Position numbers and translations under genes: made by a program. Under the pieces are notes generated by a model that worked only from the letters and a program-made list of their open reading frames with translations, had not been told where the DNA came from and did not search any database. From Brachyhypopomus gauderio (lineage: Eukaryota > Chordata > Actinopteri > Gymnotiformes > Hypopomidae), in contig NC_135212.1 of the NCBI RefSeq assembly GCF_052324685.1, positions 62,001 through 126,000 of the forward strand: 64,000 bases of DNA, written 5' to 3'. Below are positions 24,344 through 36,258 of the stretch, one piece after another; within the stretch, counting starts at the first letter, position 1, and every line of letters begins with the position of its first letter.

Positions 24344-27300
24344 CTAAAAAACACAATAAACAGGATTATGGTAGCTGTAATATGTTTGTAACACCCCGGC
24401 TGCAGCACTTATATGTGGGCTGGAAATGAACACGGGATCCAAAAGTGTTTTCTTTTCTGTTGTAGCTCCATTGATCAGTTGAGTGTATCCTTTTTCCTGA
24501 AACAAATTAAAAATGGGTTTGTTTGCATTTGAAAGTTGATTTTCATTGAAATCCCCACACACTACAACAGGTTGGTAACTCATTATGTTTAAGGAGTTCA
24601 AAAGAGCATTAAGGTTTGGCAAAAACTCTGTCAAATTGTAACTTGGGGGTCTGTAAACAACTGCTATTAGTGCTTGTTTGGGAGCCTCTACTTTTAAGAC
24701 TAAACATTCCAGATCTGTTACATTCTGGATGTACTGCACAGGATGAGCCTGGACATCATTTTTAACATACATGGCAACACCACCACCACCACTGTTGTTC
24801 AGATGGATGTAGGTCGAGTAAGACACATGTCTGTTGCGCTTGTAAATTTGGTATCCATCCAGCTGAAGACTATCAGCAACAACTGAACCAGACATGTGAG
24901 TCTCAGTGAGGCACAGAATGTCAGCTAGGAGAAGCTCATGATGACTCCTAATATCTTCAATGTGACTTTGTAGGCCCTCTGTATTGTGATGCACCACTTT
25001 TAGTAATGAATTCAGATTTGATTCTCTTACAATGTGCAAAAGTGGCTGGATATGATGGAGGTCAGCGTTTGGCATGTTGTCCAGTGAAGCACTTATTTCA
25101 GGATCACAAAAAATCTTCTTTTCATCAAAGTCAATAATGTGCAATCCACTGAGTGATGTAGTTCTGCTTAGTGCAACATATGTCATGCCTGGTTCAAATA
25201 TTTTTTTTAGAGACACAACTGCACAGTGCGTTGTCATTCCTTGCACTTTATGAACAGTGCATGCAAAAGCCAACTTGAGAGGAAACTGTCTTCGCACTGC
25301 TCCTTTTTTTTTAAGTGGTTCCTCTGTTCTCTCGATATAAACAATATCATCAGGGGCACCAGGCACTTTGTTGCGGTGTTTCTGTCCTGCGTCAATATTA
25401 TCCAGTTTAAGACCAATCATATGAACAAATGGAACAGTGTCACGTGACTGCGTGATTATCTTCACCACTTTGCCAAATGAACCATTGACCAGTCCATCTT
25501 CAACATCAATGTTTCTGATCAACATCACTCGAGCACCAATTGCAACTTGCAGTGTATCATTAAGGTCACACTTGTCTCCTTTTAATGTGGTCCTTTGCAT
25601 CTGACCAGATCTAGGATCTTTTTTATAATCCTCTGCATCTATGTTTATAATATCAGAAAAGCGTGAGAGTAAAGTTGCTGAGTTATGACCATCAACTTCT
25701 TTATTTGTTGCAAATATATGCAGTGCATCGGGGGGGCACTCTTCAGGTGATTTAACAACCTGTTCCAGCATACACCGGTCAGCATTAGACAGTGTTTCAT
25801 GCTTGTTTTTCACTCTCAGCCTGTTAAGCAGCTCAGCAAATGCAAGATCATCTTTTTGACGCATTATTTCTGTCAGTGTTATAATCTTAAAATGATCTCT
25901 CCAGAAATCCAGGACATGTTGTTCATGTACACACAGCGGTTTGGCCCTTCCTAGTGGTGGCAACTGCTGAAAGTCTCCCACTGTAATCACTGAAACATTG
26001 CCAAAAGGTTTGGTGTTCCCTTTAATCTGTTGCAGTCTCCAGTTCACATAGGCAAAGAGTGGCTTTGAAACCATTGATATTTCATCAATACTCATGATTT
26101 GCACATTATAAAAGTTTGCTCTCATTTCATCTAGACTATTTCCAAGTCCTTGATATGGAGGCTTCAAGCTTCTTGGAAGTTTGAACAGGGAATGCAGTGT
26201 CTTTCCATTAATATTATAACTGGCACAACCTGTAAACGCCGTTAGTAGCACTGTGGGTTTTGATATGTCTGTCTCTTCACTTAGGCGAGGCAGCTTACGT
26301 AATAATTGTGTTGCCTCTGCATAAATAGATTTAATAAGGTGACTCTTTCCTGTCCCTGCTGTTCCTGAGACATAGAAAAGAAACTGAGGTGGATTTTCAC
26401 CAAAAACACATCTTTTGCACCAATCACGAACAGCATAGAATACAGCCGCCTGTGTTTCATTTAAACTCTGGTACATTTTTCTAATATGTGAAGGATTCAT
26501 CTGTGGATCTTCCATCAATGGCATAGCTGTGCTGTTACCACAAGCAGATGTGGAATATTCAGGAACGTCATCTTGTTCACTTATGACATTGGGATCTGTG
26601 GGTTCACGCTCCAAAATAGTTTCCAAACGGATCTGTTCATTTGCTGGTGCCAGTGAGGTCCAAGCATCTTCAATAGGACCATTTTGTTCAAAATTGTCAA
26701 TCGCTTGGTCAATAGCCTCACTGTGCTTTTCATACTTTGCTCTGTTCTCATTTACAATGGTGTAAACACGGCAAAGTGTACCTGAGCCCTCCAGTTTTAC
26801 AGAGGCAAAGCCATAAAAGGATTCATAATTCTGGAATCGTGTTGACTTAAGTTGTGTGATTCTTCGGTATGGTAAGTACAATTTCAGCAATGTTCCATAG
26901 AATTTTTCTGGATGTTTTTGCTGGGAGAATCGAGCAAATCGAATGATGGCAGGTTTTCCTCTCGTACGCTTTTGTATGTGCCCCATTTTTTTCTGTAATG
27001 GCAAAACATTTTTGCCCTTTTTTTGCCCTCCATATACGATTCTATACTCACTAGCAAATTCTGCCATGCACATGTTTTCAAATTCAGGAGTGTTTGGCCT
27101 GGCCATGTACTTGTCAGTCAGTCCAACCATCCACACATCCTCATCATCAGGGTCTTTGTTTTGCAGATATCTCAGTGGTAAACTCATCCGTACAGCATTG
27201 TCATCAGTTGGTATGAAAACAACAGCACGGGATGATGATTTGAGCTTCAAACTGCAAGTGCGTGCGACTGCTTCCTGGGCACTGACCTCTCTGTTTTTGG

Positions 27301-29821
27301 CGTAGGCATGCATGATCTGTTTCATGGTTTCACTTTCAGATGTGCTGTCACGTGTATCTGTCATTACTCGCTTTAGATAATCACTCAATTCATGTTCAGC
27401 TTTTGAAATGTATGACAGTATATACATTATACAGGTATATGGATTCAGTATGAACTGGATGTCCATGTTGGCGTTCCAGGCTCTTAACAACAGAGGATTG
27501 TAGCCATTTACCCAGCAGTCTTTTGGTGCTCGTTCCATTATGATCTGACTGGATGTAGAAAGAGACTCAACACTTCTCTTGTAGTCCTGGTAAGACATAT
27601 TGACCTTTTCAAGCAGTTCTGTGGTGTTTTCAAACCGTTGATTTGTGTCATTCAACAGATCCCACACAGTCTGTAGATTTACTTTAGCCTGTGCTTGTTC
27701 ATCTATTTCTGTATTTTCCTCATCAGAGTCTGTGTCAAGGGGTGGTGGTCTGGGGCGTGTAATCATTGTTGTTGGCATAGGTGGTTTAGGAAATCCAAAC
27801 CTGCAGTGCTTATTATTCTTTTTGCATGATTTAGAGTGGTTTCGGCTGTGTGTCTGTACTTCTGTTACTATTGTGTTCAGCTCTTGGTCTGTGTTTGGGT
27901 CTGGCAACTTGCATGATATGTATTTGTCAATGAAGTCACATACAACTTGATCTGGATCATCTTCAAATTCTGGTGCATCTTTCACCCAAAACAGGCAGTG
28001 AATGTGTGGAGAACCTCGCTGTTGAAATTCTACACGGTAAAAATAGTCAACCACCTCACCAATGGGCTGTGAAGAAGACATAATGAGGTTCATGAGTGCT
28101 TCTACACGTTTCTCAAACATTCTCATGGCAGTAACTGGATTGCTACGTAGTATCTCACACTTCTCTGACCAATCCAAAGCTGAGAAGTCCACTGCTTCAC
28201 CTTGCTGTGCTTTAATTGCTGTGATTACCTCTGGCCATCTCATCTCTGCTGCACTGAATGTACAGAAAAATGTGGGAGTTCCCAGCTGTCTGAGCATGGC
28301 AAACAGATCTCGGAGTGTTTTTTGCCAATAAGCAGGTGTCCCTCTCAGAGGCTGCATGAACCTGGTCCCCTCATTGTTTTGTATAAGTTTATCTAATTCA
28401 GTTTTGTTCTGTAAAAGTGAACTGTTGATTCTACGTCCATCACGTGTCATAGTTTTTGCTTTTCTCAGTTGAATGGACATGCTTGAACAGGCTAAATGCA
28501 TTTCAGTCACAAACTGGGCAAAGAAAATGTAGTTTGTATCTCTGGCAAAACGATTGTCAACAGCAAACAGTCTTGCATTAAAATACCTGCTGGGTGAGAG
28601 AGCAGTTTGTCTGTGAAGTTCATCAAATGTGTTATTCCCATCAGGAAATTGTACTGGAAATGCCATAGCTTCCAACCTAGGAACTTTGAATATGCTTGTA
28701 GGACTGTTTCTTTCTGCTGGAGCAATACAGAATATTCCATCATTGAATGACAGGAGCTGTTGCCCAAGATCTGGTGGTTGAAGGCATGTGTCTAAAGCTA
28801 AACCCATGTGCTGCTCTGAAGTACTTTGTGTGGCCTCATGGTCAGTCAACTGTACATTTTCAGTCTGCTGTGGTGTGTCGTTGTTTTCGGTGTCCATCTC
28901 ATCATCATCATCATTTGTACAGTCTGCAAATGAATTACTTGTTTCATCAGAACGTAGAACAATGTTTCTGTATTCAGAATGAATTTCTTTTAATTTAATT
29001 AAAGCAGACATAACTTTATGCATATTGACAGTTTGATACTGGTAGTGACCCTGAAAACACAGTCGTCTTTTCAGTTTTACTGTGAGTAACTGTGATTCAT
29101 CTCTTGGCCTGGGCAAAACATTTACTGTTGTTTCAACATCTGAAGCAACTGACACAACAGCACCCTTTATAGCTTTCTGTTGACCTTTTGGAAGGGTTAT
29201 AATTTTTGCAAAAGGTATATATTTTGCTATGATGTGCCTTTCTAGGATGTTCAAATCACACAGTTCTGGTGGGATGGGAGTAAGCTTTAGTTTATTTGCT
29301 ACAGCAATGGCAGGCATTTTTCCTTTCATCAAATTTTCATGGCAACTATGGCAGATCCACTCATTTCTCCTCTCCTTATTCACACAATCATCAAGACAAT
29401 CTGTAGAGCACGTGTGAATGTATGTCCCTGTTAAACAGGCTGAAACCACTGCAGGGTCTTTTTGATAACGTCCACGATCACATAGCCGAACTTGATCAGA
29501 AAACAAAGCCCTGTGACAAACTGTGCAAACAAATGTTGGTCCCCTTTTAGTCATAGCAGCAAAATTGGACAGTGCATTCACAACTTGAGGATTCTGTTGT
29601 TCAATGGAATGTTGATTAGCACTTTGCTGTAATCTCCACGTCCGTAATTGATTAATGTGTCTGTACCTCTTTAGAATGTGTTGCACACATCGTGTCTTCT
29701 GAAATCTCTTCATTTTAGAACTTTTATTTTTAGAGCGAACTGAACAGCTTTCCTTGTGATGGGATCTGAAACTAGGGTCACTACAATATAATCTATTCAT
29801 TCTTTGTTTTTTTTTGTTCAT
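24344..29821 (-). CDS. Helentron Rep-helicase-endonuclease, 1825 aa
   Basis: One uninterrupted ORF with the full Helentron domain order. The N-terminus has a Cys/His-rich zinc region (about residues 98-165, [19 protein letters not shown]). The Helitron Rep domain has its HUH motif in SPHIHCLFW near residue 605 and a tyrosine pair in [13 protein letters not shown] near 800. A Pif1-type SF1 helicase follows: Walker A GTAGTGKS near 1152, Walker [28 protein letters not shown] and VALSRTTS. The C-terminus (from about 1605) is an AP-type endonuclease (EEP fold) with HHNTEGL, LCLTETH, VVYRPP and CGDFNEN. The final EEP motif, usually SDH, reads SYH here. Expected role: rolling-circle transposition by nicking, unwinding and strand transfer in the nucleus. 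The start overlaps the upstream protease ORF by 29 bp in another frame. No internal stop is seen, so the gene looks recent. Confidence 0.93.
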   Translation of the reverse strand: MNKKKQRMNRLYCSDPSFRSHHKESCSVRSKNKSSKMKRFQKTRCVQHILKRYRHINQLRTWRLQQSANQHSIEQQNPQVVNALSNFAAMTKRGPTFVCTVCHRALFSDQVRLCDRGRYQKDPAVVSACLTGTYIHTCSTDCLDDCVNKERRNEWICHSCHENLMKGKMPAIAVANKLKLTPIPPELCDLNILERHIIAKYIPFAKIITLPKGQQKAIKGAVVSVASDVETTVNVLPRPRDESQLLTVKLKRRLCFQGHYQYQTVNMHKVMSALIKLKEIHSEYRNIVLRSDETSNSFADCTNDDDDEMDTENNDTPQQTENVQLTDHEATQSTSEQHMGLALDTCLQPPDLGQQLLSFNDGIFCIAPAERNSPTSIFKVPRLEAMAFPVQFPDGNNTFDELHRQTALSPSRYFNARLFAVDNRFARDTNYIFFAQFVTEMHLACSSMSIQLRKAKTMTRDGRRINSSLLQNKTELDKLIQNNEGTRFMQPLRGTPAYWQKTLRDLFAMLRQLGTPTFFCTFSAAEMRWPEVITAIKAQQGEAVDFSALDWSEKCEILRSNPVTAMRMFEKRVEALMNLIMSSSQPIGEVVDYFYRVEFQQRGSPHIHCLFWVKDAPEFEDDPDQVVCDFIDKYISCKLPDPNTDQELNTIVTEVQTHSRNHSKSCKKNNKHCRFGFPKPPMPTTMITRPRPPPLDTDSDEENTEIDEQAQAKVNLQTVWDLLNDTNQRFENTTELLEKVNMSYQDYKRSVESLSTSSQIIMERAPKDCWVNGYNPLLLRAWNANMDIQFILNPYTCIMYILSYISKAEHELSDYLKRVMTDTRDSTSESETMKQIMHAYAKNREVSAQEAVARTCSLKLKSSSRAVVFIPTDDNAVRMSLPLRYLQNKDPDDEDVWMVGLTDKYMARPNTPEFENMCMAEFASEYRIVYGGQKKGKNVLPLQKKMGHIQKRTRGKPAIIRFARFSQQKHPEKFYGTLLKLYLPYRRITQLKSTRFQNYESFYGFASVKLEGSGTLCRVYTIVNENRAKYEKHSEAIDQAIDNFEQNGPIEDAWTSLAPANEQIRLETILEREPTDPNVISEQDDVPEYSTSACGNSTAMPLMEDPQMNPSHIRKMYQSLNETQAAVFYAVRDWCKRCVFGENPPQFLFYVSGTAGTGKSHLIKSIYAEATQLLRKLPRLSEETDISKPTVLLTAFTGCASYNINGKTLHSLFKLPRSLKPPYQGLGNSLDEMRANFYNVQIMSIDEISMVSKPLFAYVNWRLQQIKGNTKPFGNVSVITVGDFQQLPPLGRAKPLCVHEQHVLDFWRDHFKIITLTEIMRQKDDLAFAELLNRLRVKNKHETLSNADRCMLEQVVKSPEECPPDALHIFATNKEVDGHNSATLLSRFSDIINIDAEDYKKDPRSGQMQRTTLKGDKCDLNDTLQVAIGARVMLIRNIDVEDGLVNGSFGKVVKIITQSRDTVPFVHMIGLKLDNIDAGQKHRNKVPGAPDDIVYIERTEEPLKKKGAVRRQFPLKLAFACTVHKVQGMTTHCAVVSLKKIFEPGMTYVALSRTTSLSGLHIIDFDEKKIFCDPEISASLDNMPNADLHHIQPLLHIVRESNLNSLLKVVHHNTEGLQSHIEDIRSHHELLLADILCLTETHMSGSVVADSLQLDGYQIYKRNRHVSYSTYIHLNNSGGGGVAMYVKNDVQAHPVQYIQNVTDLECLVLKVEAPKQALIAVVYRPPSYNLTEFLPNLNALLNSLNIMSYQPVVVCGDFNENQLSNANKPIFNLFQEKGYTQLINGATTEKKTLLDPVFISSPHISAAAGVLQTYYSYHNPVYCVF

Positions 29822-31475
29822 AATAATTCACATCATTTTTGCACTTATTAGCAAAATAATGTTTTTGTCTCTGTCTGAACACTGGATCTTTCCAATATTT
29901 ATTAGTCATGTAATGTTTATGCCATTTTCTGTACACTTCATTGTTCTTGTACTTACTGACCACATACTTTTTCTGCTTGTCTCTGTATGCTGCACTGTTC
30001 TTGTAATTACTGACCACATACGTTTTCTGCTTGTCTCTGTATGCTGCACTGTTCTTGTAATTACTGACCACATACGTTTTCTGCTTGTCTCTGTACACTT
30101 CATTGTTCTTGTAATTACTGACTACATATGTTTTCTGCTTGTCTCTGTACACTTCATTCTTCTTGTAATTACTGACTACATACTTTTTTTGCTTGTTTCT
30201 GTATGCTGCACTGTTCTTGTAGTTACTGACTACATAATTTTTTTGCTTGTCTCTGTATTTTTCACTGTTTGTGTAATTACTGATAATTTTTTGTTTCTTT
30301 TTTTCTCTGTAGTTTATATTTATACAGTAATTATGTCTGGTTTGTTGTTTTTTCATTTCTCTAAACTCAGGGTCATCTGCATATCTACTTTTAAGTGACC
30401 GTCTCGATTGTGCATTTTGTTTAAATGTTTTACTTTCTGTTTGTGAAAAAAACTTGTTTTTATTACAGTTTGATTTAGTTTGGGAATAGATTCTATTATA
30501 TGCTTTCTTTCTTCGCTCTCTGTTCATTTTTTCCAACCTGGATTGAACTACCTGGCCAACATTTGAAACTGGTGCAGTCTTTTGAGTTACACTGTAATCA
30601 GTATTATATAAGGCTTCACTGTGATTGACACTGTTTTCACAAGAGATAGGTGGAATTTCAGGTATCTCAGGCTCTGTTGTCTCTGGTGCACTGTTGACTT
30701 TGTCAGAATGCTGATCATGATTGTTAATGGGTATTTCTGCACTCACAAAAGAGACAGGAAGAAGTTCATACTGCTCCTGATCACTGCAGCCTTCAAACAA
30801 ATGTAGCACTCCTTGTGTCAAGTCCTCTAATGTGTGAAATGTCAACATTACAGCTGTACCCGTGTACCGTACCCTAGATTCTAGGTTTTCAGATGTTCTG
30901 CCATGGGAATCAAAAAATCCAAATCTCCCAGCACGGTCTCTAAATACAGCAATGCATTGTGCACTTACAATCAGTAGTGCATCACTTACATCTCCACTAA
31001 GACAATGAAGCGCACTCTCCAGATTACTGAATTCCTCCATTCCTGGTAAGGGATTAGCTCTCAAAAACCCGACCCTTGAATCATGTTTAATGACGTTGTA
31101 GCAGCATGAGTCTGTCTCAATAATAGTTGGTACCTCCTCAAAATTCAGAAAGTCACTTACAAACCTGCCTTCCTTCAGTAATGCAAGTTTGACTGCAGTG
31201 TATAAAAGATCACCCTTCATTAAAATGTTATCAAGATCCTGGCTGTTTAAGGCATTATGTTCATTATGTACAGCTAGGAATGTAAGGGCATTACAAGTAC
31301 ACTGTCTTCCACTAGAGAATTCTGAATATCGTGCATCACTTTGACAGTGGGATGCTTTAACCACTGTAACATGTGGGACTGTACTCATCATTTCAGTATT
31401 TAAGGGGAGCTCCACACTTGCCTTTTTAGCTTCACGCTGCTTGGCTGCTTGGGATCTCTTGCTTGTTCTTCCCAT
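29793..31475 (-). CDS. Peptidase C76-like protease with 18-aa repeats, 560 aa
   Basis: The ORF starts at an ATG and ends inside the start of the Rep/helicase ORF. Residues about 50-195 carry the two boxes of the papain-like C76 family (the herpesvirus tegument deubiquitinase family): a Cys box [12 protein letters not shown] (Cys59 the likely nucleophile) and an Asp/His box FGFFDSHGR (Asp189, His191). From about residue 320 to the end there are ten or more 18-residue basic repeats of the type [15 protein letters not shown]. The same repeat style continues at the start of the next ORF ([13 protein letters not shown]), so the two were probably one polyprotein. Proteases of the OTU or C76 type are known in some animal Helitrons; their substrate is unknown. 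No signal peptide or membrane segment is visible. Confidence 0.8.
   Translation of the reverse strand: MGRTSKRSQAAKQREAKKASVELPLNTEMMSTVPHVTVVKASHCQSDARYSEFSSGRQCTCNALTFLAVHNEHNALNSQDLDNILMKGDLLYTAVKLALLKEGRFVSDFLNFEEVPTIIETDSCCYNVIKHDSRVGFLRANPLPGMEEFSNLESALHCLSGDVSDALLIVSAQCIAVFRDRAGRFGFFDSHGRTSENLESRVRYTGTAVMLTFHTLEDLTQGVLHLFEGCSDQEQYELLPVSFVSAEIPINNHDQHSDKVNSAPETTEPEIPEIPPISCENSVNHSEALYNTDYSVTQKTAPVSNVGQVVQSRLEKMNRERRKKAYNRIYSQTKSNCNKNKFFSQTESKTFKQNAQSRRSLKSRYADDPEFREMKKQQTRHNYCININYREKKKQKIISNYTNSEKYRDKQKNYVVSNYKNSAAYRNKQKKYVVSNYKKNEVYRDKQKTYVVSNYKNNEVYRDKQKTYVVSNYKNSAAYRDKQKTYVVSNYKNSAAYRDKQKKYVVSKYKNNEVYRKWHKHYMTNKYWKDPVFRQRQKHYFANKCKNDVNYYEQKKTKNE
29807..29815 (-). other. A9 run at the overlap of the protease and Rep ORFs
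   Basis: On the coding strand nine A residues (flanked by C on both sides) lie in the 29 bp overlap. With one A fewer, the upstream frame would run directly into the downstream one, and the 18-residue repeat pattern would continue across the joint. So this is either a recent one-base insertion, a sequencing artefact in a homopolymer, or a slippage site that is used in expression. Confidence 0.7.
29880..30400 (-). repeat. 54 bp coding tandem repeats
   Basis: Nine to ten copies encoding 18-residue units inside the protease ORF. The four or five central copies are nearly identical at the DNA level (TACATATGTTTTCTGCTTGT-like words on the plus strand), the outer ones more diverged, as expected for growth from the centre. 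Confidence 0.9.
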
Positions 31476-31889
31476 TGTAAACAGGCAGAGAATAACAACA
31501 AAACCTCAAATGTATCGATGTGACACTAAAGACCTATTCACAGTGCAGTTGCTATAACTAACAGTAGTTTAATAGGATTCTAACTTTAACTTAGGTTTTC
31601 TCAGATATTTATGACAGGTTGGCCACACAAGTTGATATGCAAGTTGGTAAATTACTGAATTTTAATTTATGGTGAAATATACAAGAAACAAAACCAAGAG
31701 ATACACAGAACTACTGTATACAATGTATTCAATATATAAGGTCAGCAACTATATAAGAAAATACAATGCAAATTGACTATTTTAGTGAATGGACTGCTTT
31801 AATGAAAAAAATACTACTCGGGTAGGAAACACTCCTGATGTGACTTAAAATATAATGAATAATTCTATCAGTATAGCAGAATATAACAG

Positions 31890-32810
31890 GCAGTAATAGG
31901 GCAACAGACACAGCAGACGAAGGCGTCACTCAGGCAGGTCAGCAGCAGTGTTCCTCAGCCAGGTTCTCAGGTTGGTCTGCAGTGATTCACTCTGTTGAGA
32001 AACAGGGCCTCTCGGGCAAGGCAGAATCAGGGCCACTTGGGCAGCTCACATACAGGGCCACTTGGGCAACTCAGAATCAGGGCCACTTGGCAGTAGGGCA
32101 AACCAGTATCATGCAATTTGAAACGGGAAAACCAAGATCATGTAATGAGAAGGGATCACAAAATCAGGGCACTCAGAGAGTGCGGAGGCAGGGGCACTCA
32201 GGGAGTGCGGAGTCAGGGGCACTCAGGGAGTGCGGAGGCAGGGGCACTCAGGGAGTGCGGAGGCAGGGGCACTCAGGGAGTGCGGAGGCAGGGGCACTCA
32301 GGGAGTGCGGAGGCAGGGGCACTCAGAGAGTGCGGAGGCAGGGGCACTCAGGGAGTGCGGAGGCAGGGGCACTCAGGGAGTGCGGAGGCAGGGGCACTCA
32401 GGGAGTGCGGAGGCAGGGGCACTCAGGGAGTGCGGAGGCAGGGGCACTCAGGGAGTGCGGAGGCAGGGGCACTCAGGGAGTGCGGAGGCAGGGGCACTCA
32501 GGGAGTGCGGAGTCAGGGGCACTGTGGCAGTGCGGAGGCAGGGGCACTGTGGCAGTGCGGAGGCAGGGGCACTGTGGCAGTGCGGAGGCAGGGGCACTGT
32601 GGCAGTGCGGAGGCAGGGGCACTCAGAGAGTGCGGAGGCAGGGGCACTCAGAGAGTGCGGAGGCAGGGGCACTCAGAGAGTGCGGAGGCAGAGGCACTGA
32701 GGCAATGCGGTGGCAGGGGCACTGTGGCAGTGCGGTGGCAGTGCGGTGGCAGTGCTGTGGCAGGGGCACTGAGTCCTGGCACAGGTCACTTCAGGAGTGT
32801 TCAATGCAGC
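31890..32810. repeat. 25 bp minisatellite upstream of the Helentron protease
   Basis: About twenty or more copies of GGGGCACTCAGGGAGTGCGG plus AGGCA. A variant with GCACTGTGGCAGTGC is homogenised as a block at 32520-32610, and decayed units occupy 31990-32150. Each unit contains a small inverted repeat (GCACTC..GAGTGC). Long plus-strand frames across it are repeat translations. Confidence 0.93.
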
Positions 32811-33726
32811 ACTCAGAGTGCAATTATGTGGCACTTATACTGTGCAGTAATTGTGCACTTCAGGGAGAGTGTATCTACGGGGACAGAAAAAAAGATATTA
32901 TGAAAATAATATTACTATATATATTGCTTTATTATTTTTTACTTGGATGTTACTTACCGTTTTACTCTATCCCACAATTAAAGGCCACCAATACTTTCAC
33001 TGACTGATTCTGTGTGCAAAACAAACATGCGCCCATAAGTACATTTAATACATGCAGACACAAACGTTTTTGAAGTTTAATTTAATTTCACATATTGAAA
33101 AACGAATAAAAATAAAACTGTTGAATCTAATGGTCACAGATTCAGGTGTAACACTGACGTTGACCGTTTTAGATATCTTTATCGATACAAGTAGCGGATG
33201 TGTATGAAGAGTAAATTGAACCATTACTAATAATGCATAGTTCAATAAAATTATTTAAACAAAAATGCAAGTAATCAGTTTTTATGTTACTTTCTGCGCA
33301 GCTAGACATTAGCTAGACAACAAGAAATGCGATATTGTTCAACTATTTGCGTCCAAGTTTAGCCAACAGACTGCCTGAAGGAAGCATATTAGCAAGCTAA
33401 CGCTAACTAGCTAGCTGTTATGTGAATTGAAGTAGCAGTGGGCCAACTTGAAATCTTCGGTTTTAGCTTAAACGTTTACAACGAAGCTGATATAGCTAGC
33501 TATGTGTATATATAGCGAATAATGTTTTAAACGTTACTGAAAATGAAAGGTAAATTCAAACTTGAAGTAATTCCTGAGTTCGCCGTTGCGTGACAGCGAA
33601 TTGTTTTCCTTCAGGTAGCGTTAGCACACAGCTAAGCTAGCTGGGTAAATACGCTAACTAGAGTATTTCGAAGGTTTATGTATATTGATACTTAGTTTTA
33701 CAATATTCACAATTAAATTAACTTAC

Positions 33727-33885
33727 CTCAATTACTGGCAACTCTTAAACTTTCCACTTTTTTCCGACTGACTGACTGACTGATGAACCGACCAACAAAC
33801 TTCTCGACCAACAAACTTCACAACCCACAAACCTCTCGACCCACAAACTCGTCTCAGACGTCGCGTTGTGATGACGTCATTCGTC
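33727..33885 (-). promoter_or_regulatory. Putative Helentron promoter and 5' non-coding exon
   Basis: ATGACGTCAT (33871-33880) contains a perfect CRE/ATF palindrome (TGACGTCA) in a CpG-richer patch. Downstream on the minus strand a non-coding stretch ends at a strong donor, GAG/GTAAGT (exon end 33727), which could splice to an acceptor shortly before the protease ATG at 31475. The same site could serve the RPA-like gene on the other strand. Functional use is inferred. Confidence 0.4.
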
Positions 33886-34204
33886 TAATGCTCATTCAGC
33901 GGACTACACACTGTATATTCTGCCTTCTCTACCAAGCGAGATTTCACAGTTATAGTATTAAAATGGCTAAACTGAATATAGTGTCATTGTTATTATCAAT
34001 GTCAGATATAAAGAGGCAAACGGGTTAGACTGAAAATACTTTGGAAATACATGTCTGATTTGGGGACAACAGATTATATTTGTAGGCTATATGGCCATGG
34101 AGGTATCTGACTGTTAAACGTACTCTGCGTTACTTTAACCAACTCTGCACTGTAAAAAAACTGTTCAAAACAAAACCTTTATATAGCTCCAAGTTAGTGT
34201 TTCT

Positions 34205-34410
34205 TCACGAAGTCAGATCTTGAATCTGCTTAGCAACACGTTTCTGATTTTTAAAAACAACTCTTCCTACTGGGTGCCTGTTTTATTATGTCTTTACTGT
34301 CGTAGTGTCATGAAGTCAGAACGTGAATTTGCTTAGCAACACCTGTCAGATTTGTCTGTTTTCATTAAGTAACTATTATCATAGGATGCCCCAGTTTTAT
34401 TATGTCTCAT
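34205..34410 (+). repeat. Imperfect ~105 bp tandem duplication
   Basis: Two copies sharing GAAGTCAGA(T/A)C(T/G)TGAAT and GCTTAGCAACAC, each ending in a GTTTTATTATGTCT word. No coding potential. The rest of 33890-35320 is AT-rich and without recognisable features. Confidence 0.6.
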
Positions 34411-35328
34411 TCAGAAATAAACAGCTTTATCCTTGATCACCCTGACTAATCTTCATCATTTCAAGATCAGAAGTCAACGTGAAGGACTGTATAGAAAAGG
34501 TAAATTCTCATCCTTCTGTACTCGTTTTTATATCTTAGGTTTATACAGGCTAAAATGATTGTGTGTAGTATCACAAAATGTATGAATTCATTTTAACTAT
34601 ATTTCGCTAACTGATAGTACATTCTTTAGCGAATTAAAATGGACTTTAATTAAACTTCATACCATATTAAGGTGATGGCAATCTGTCTCATTTTATTAGT
34701 TCATTATGAACGTGATCTTACCTGATAGAATCTAGAATCATTTTGTTAAAACCTCATGTAACAAGTTTTGCAGTTTGTTAACATAACCTAGTGTGTAGGC
34801 CTCTCATGTCCTGAATATTACCTGAGAATAGAGAACAATTTAACGGGTGAATTATTTCCCACAACTGAGCATGACTAGAAACTATAGCCCAAAGTGCGTT
34901 TGGTCGGTCTATAACGCCGACTTTAAAACATTTTGGTGTGAAATTGATAGGCTAATAAATTAATTAGGCTAATGGATGAAGGAAAAGTGTGCTTTGCGAT
35001 CAAAAGTATTAATTGGATTCAAAATTCAAGGAAGCCGTAGGACTTAAATTACAGAGACCGTAACCGTATTTCAGTAGCATTAAGTAAAACCATAGGCATA
35101 GCCTAAATAACGTCTGGTAAGGATTTCAGTATTTGGTCATAAAAAGGAGAACCACAAGATCCATTGGAATGAGCTCCAGCTGCAGAAGTTAAATCAATTT
35201 ATTTTTTTCATTATCGGATGTAGCAAGTGTCTTAGCTAGAAAGAGTTTGACATGAAATTACAGCATTAGCGCTCATGCTTATTCATTCCGACAGCATTTT
35301 GCGCAGCGACTAACATTATGTAGCCTAA

Positions 35329-35691
35329 AGCTGGGCGTACACTGTGCGATTTTTGGCCCATTTTCAGCCGATTTTTCACTCGTGCGACTATTTTTGCGAT
35401 CGGGCCGAGTTTCGGCTCAATCGCGTGTCGTGCATCGTATAGTTTACACAGGTAAACGAGGAGCGATTCACGCCTCACGACCAACTCCCGATCAGAAATC
35501 GCAGCGTCGCAAGAATATCAAACATGTTTGAAATTCAAATCGCTCCTCGTGAGATCGCATGAGAGCGTCGGGTCGTATAGTGTGAGTATATGAATCATGA
35601 GCTGTGAACTTTTAAACCCTGCGATTTAGTCGTACAATTTGAGCTGGAGCGGAGTACACGATTTAAAATATCGTACAGTGTATGCCCAGCT
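35329..35691. mobile_element. Short inverted-repeat transposon (MITE), TAA target duplication
   Basis: The 363 bp element begins AGCTGGGCGTACACTGT and ends with the near-complement (ACAGTGTATGCCCAGCT). It is flanked by TAA on both sides (35326-35328, 35692-35694). A 3 bp TAA duplication fits PIF/Harbinger-type MITEs. The interior is rich in CGAT words and has no ORF. Confidence 0.7.
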
Positions 35692-36258
35692 TAAGGGATT
35701 GAGGCTACGGACTACTGGATAAATAAATCTGCAAAATTAAAATAATGATAGTGATTCAGTTTGTCTTATATTTCTGCACTTATGAATGTAGGGGTTTATT
35801 CTTGACAATTATTGAACTGTTTTAGCCTCCAAATTCGATACAAACTGCTTCCATGAGATCGCAAAGCATCTGTCAATATGTCTTTTAATGTCAATAGGTG
35901 ATTTTCATATAGTCATCAGGTTTAAATTATTCATTTATTTAAGATAGCTTGGAATGCTCTCGACAAAGCCTGTAAAAACATTAAACTGACTGAATAATCC
36001 AAGGGACCTGGCGACTTGCTATGGGTGTTTGACCTTTTATGAGCATAGTAGCAGGGCAATAATTGCATAAAGTAAAGCCCAGCACAGTTCCTTATGTAAT
36101 AGCTTACTTTCTTCCCTTTTTACAAAATAACATGACCAGGTGATGGGCCAATAAACATTTATTTATTTAAATTTATATTTACAGCATACTTATTTCAGTT
36201 AAATGACAGCAAACTTGCATTTCCTTTCTATAAAATCACTCTTGTTTCTCCCCCACAG

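Noticed and set aside
31982..33007. 341-codon and 261-codon plus-strand frames (GGRGTQGVRRQ-like repeats)
   Set aside because: They are repeat translations of the 25 bp minisatellite, with no domain and no conserved start.
33783..34028. 81-codon plus-strand ORF
   Set aside because: It overlaps the putative promoter and a GACT repeat, and has no domain or codon pattern suggesting a gene.
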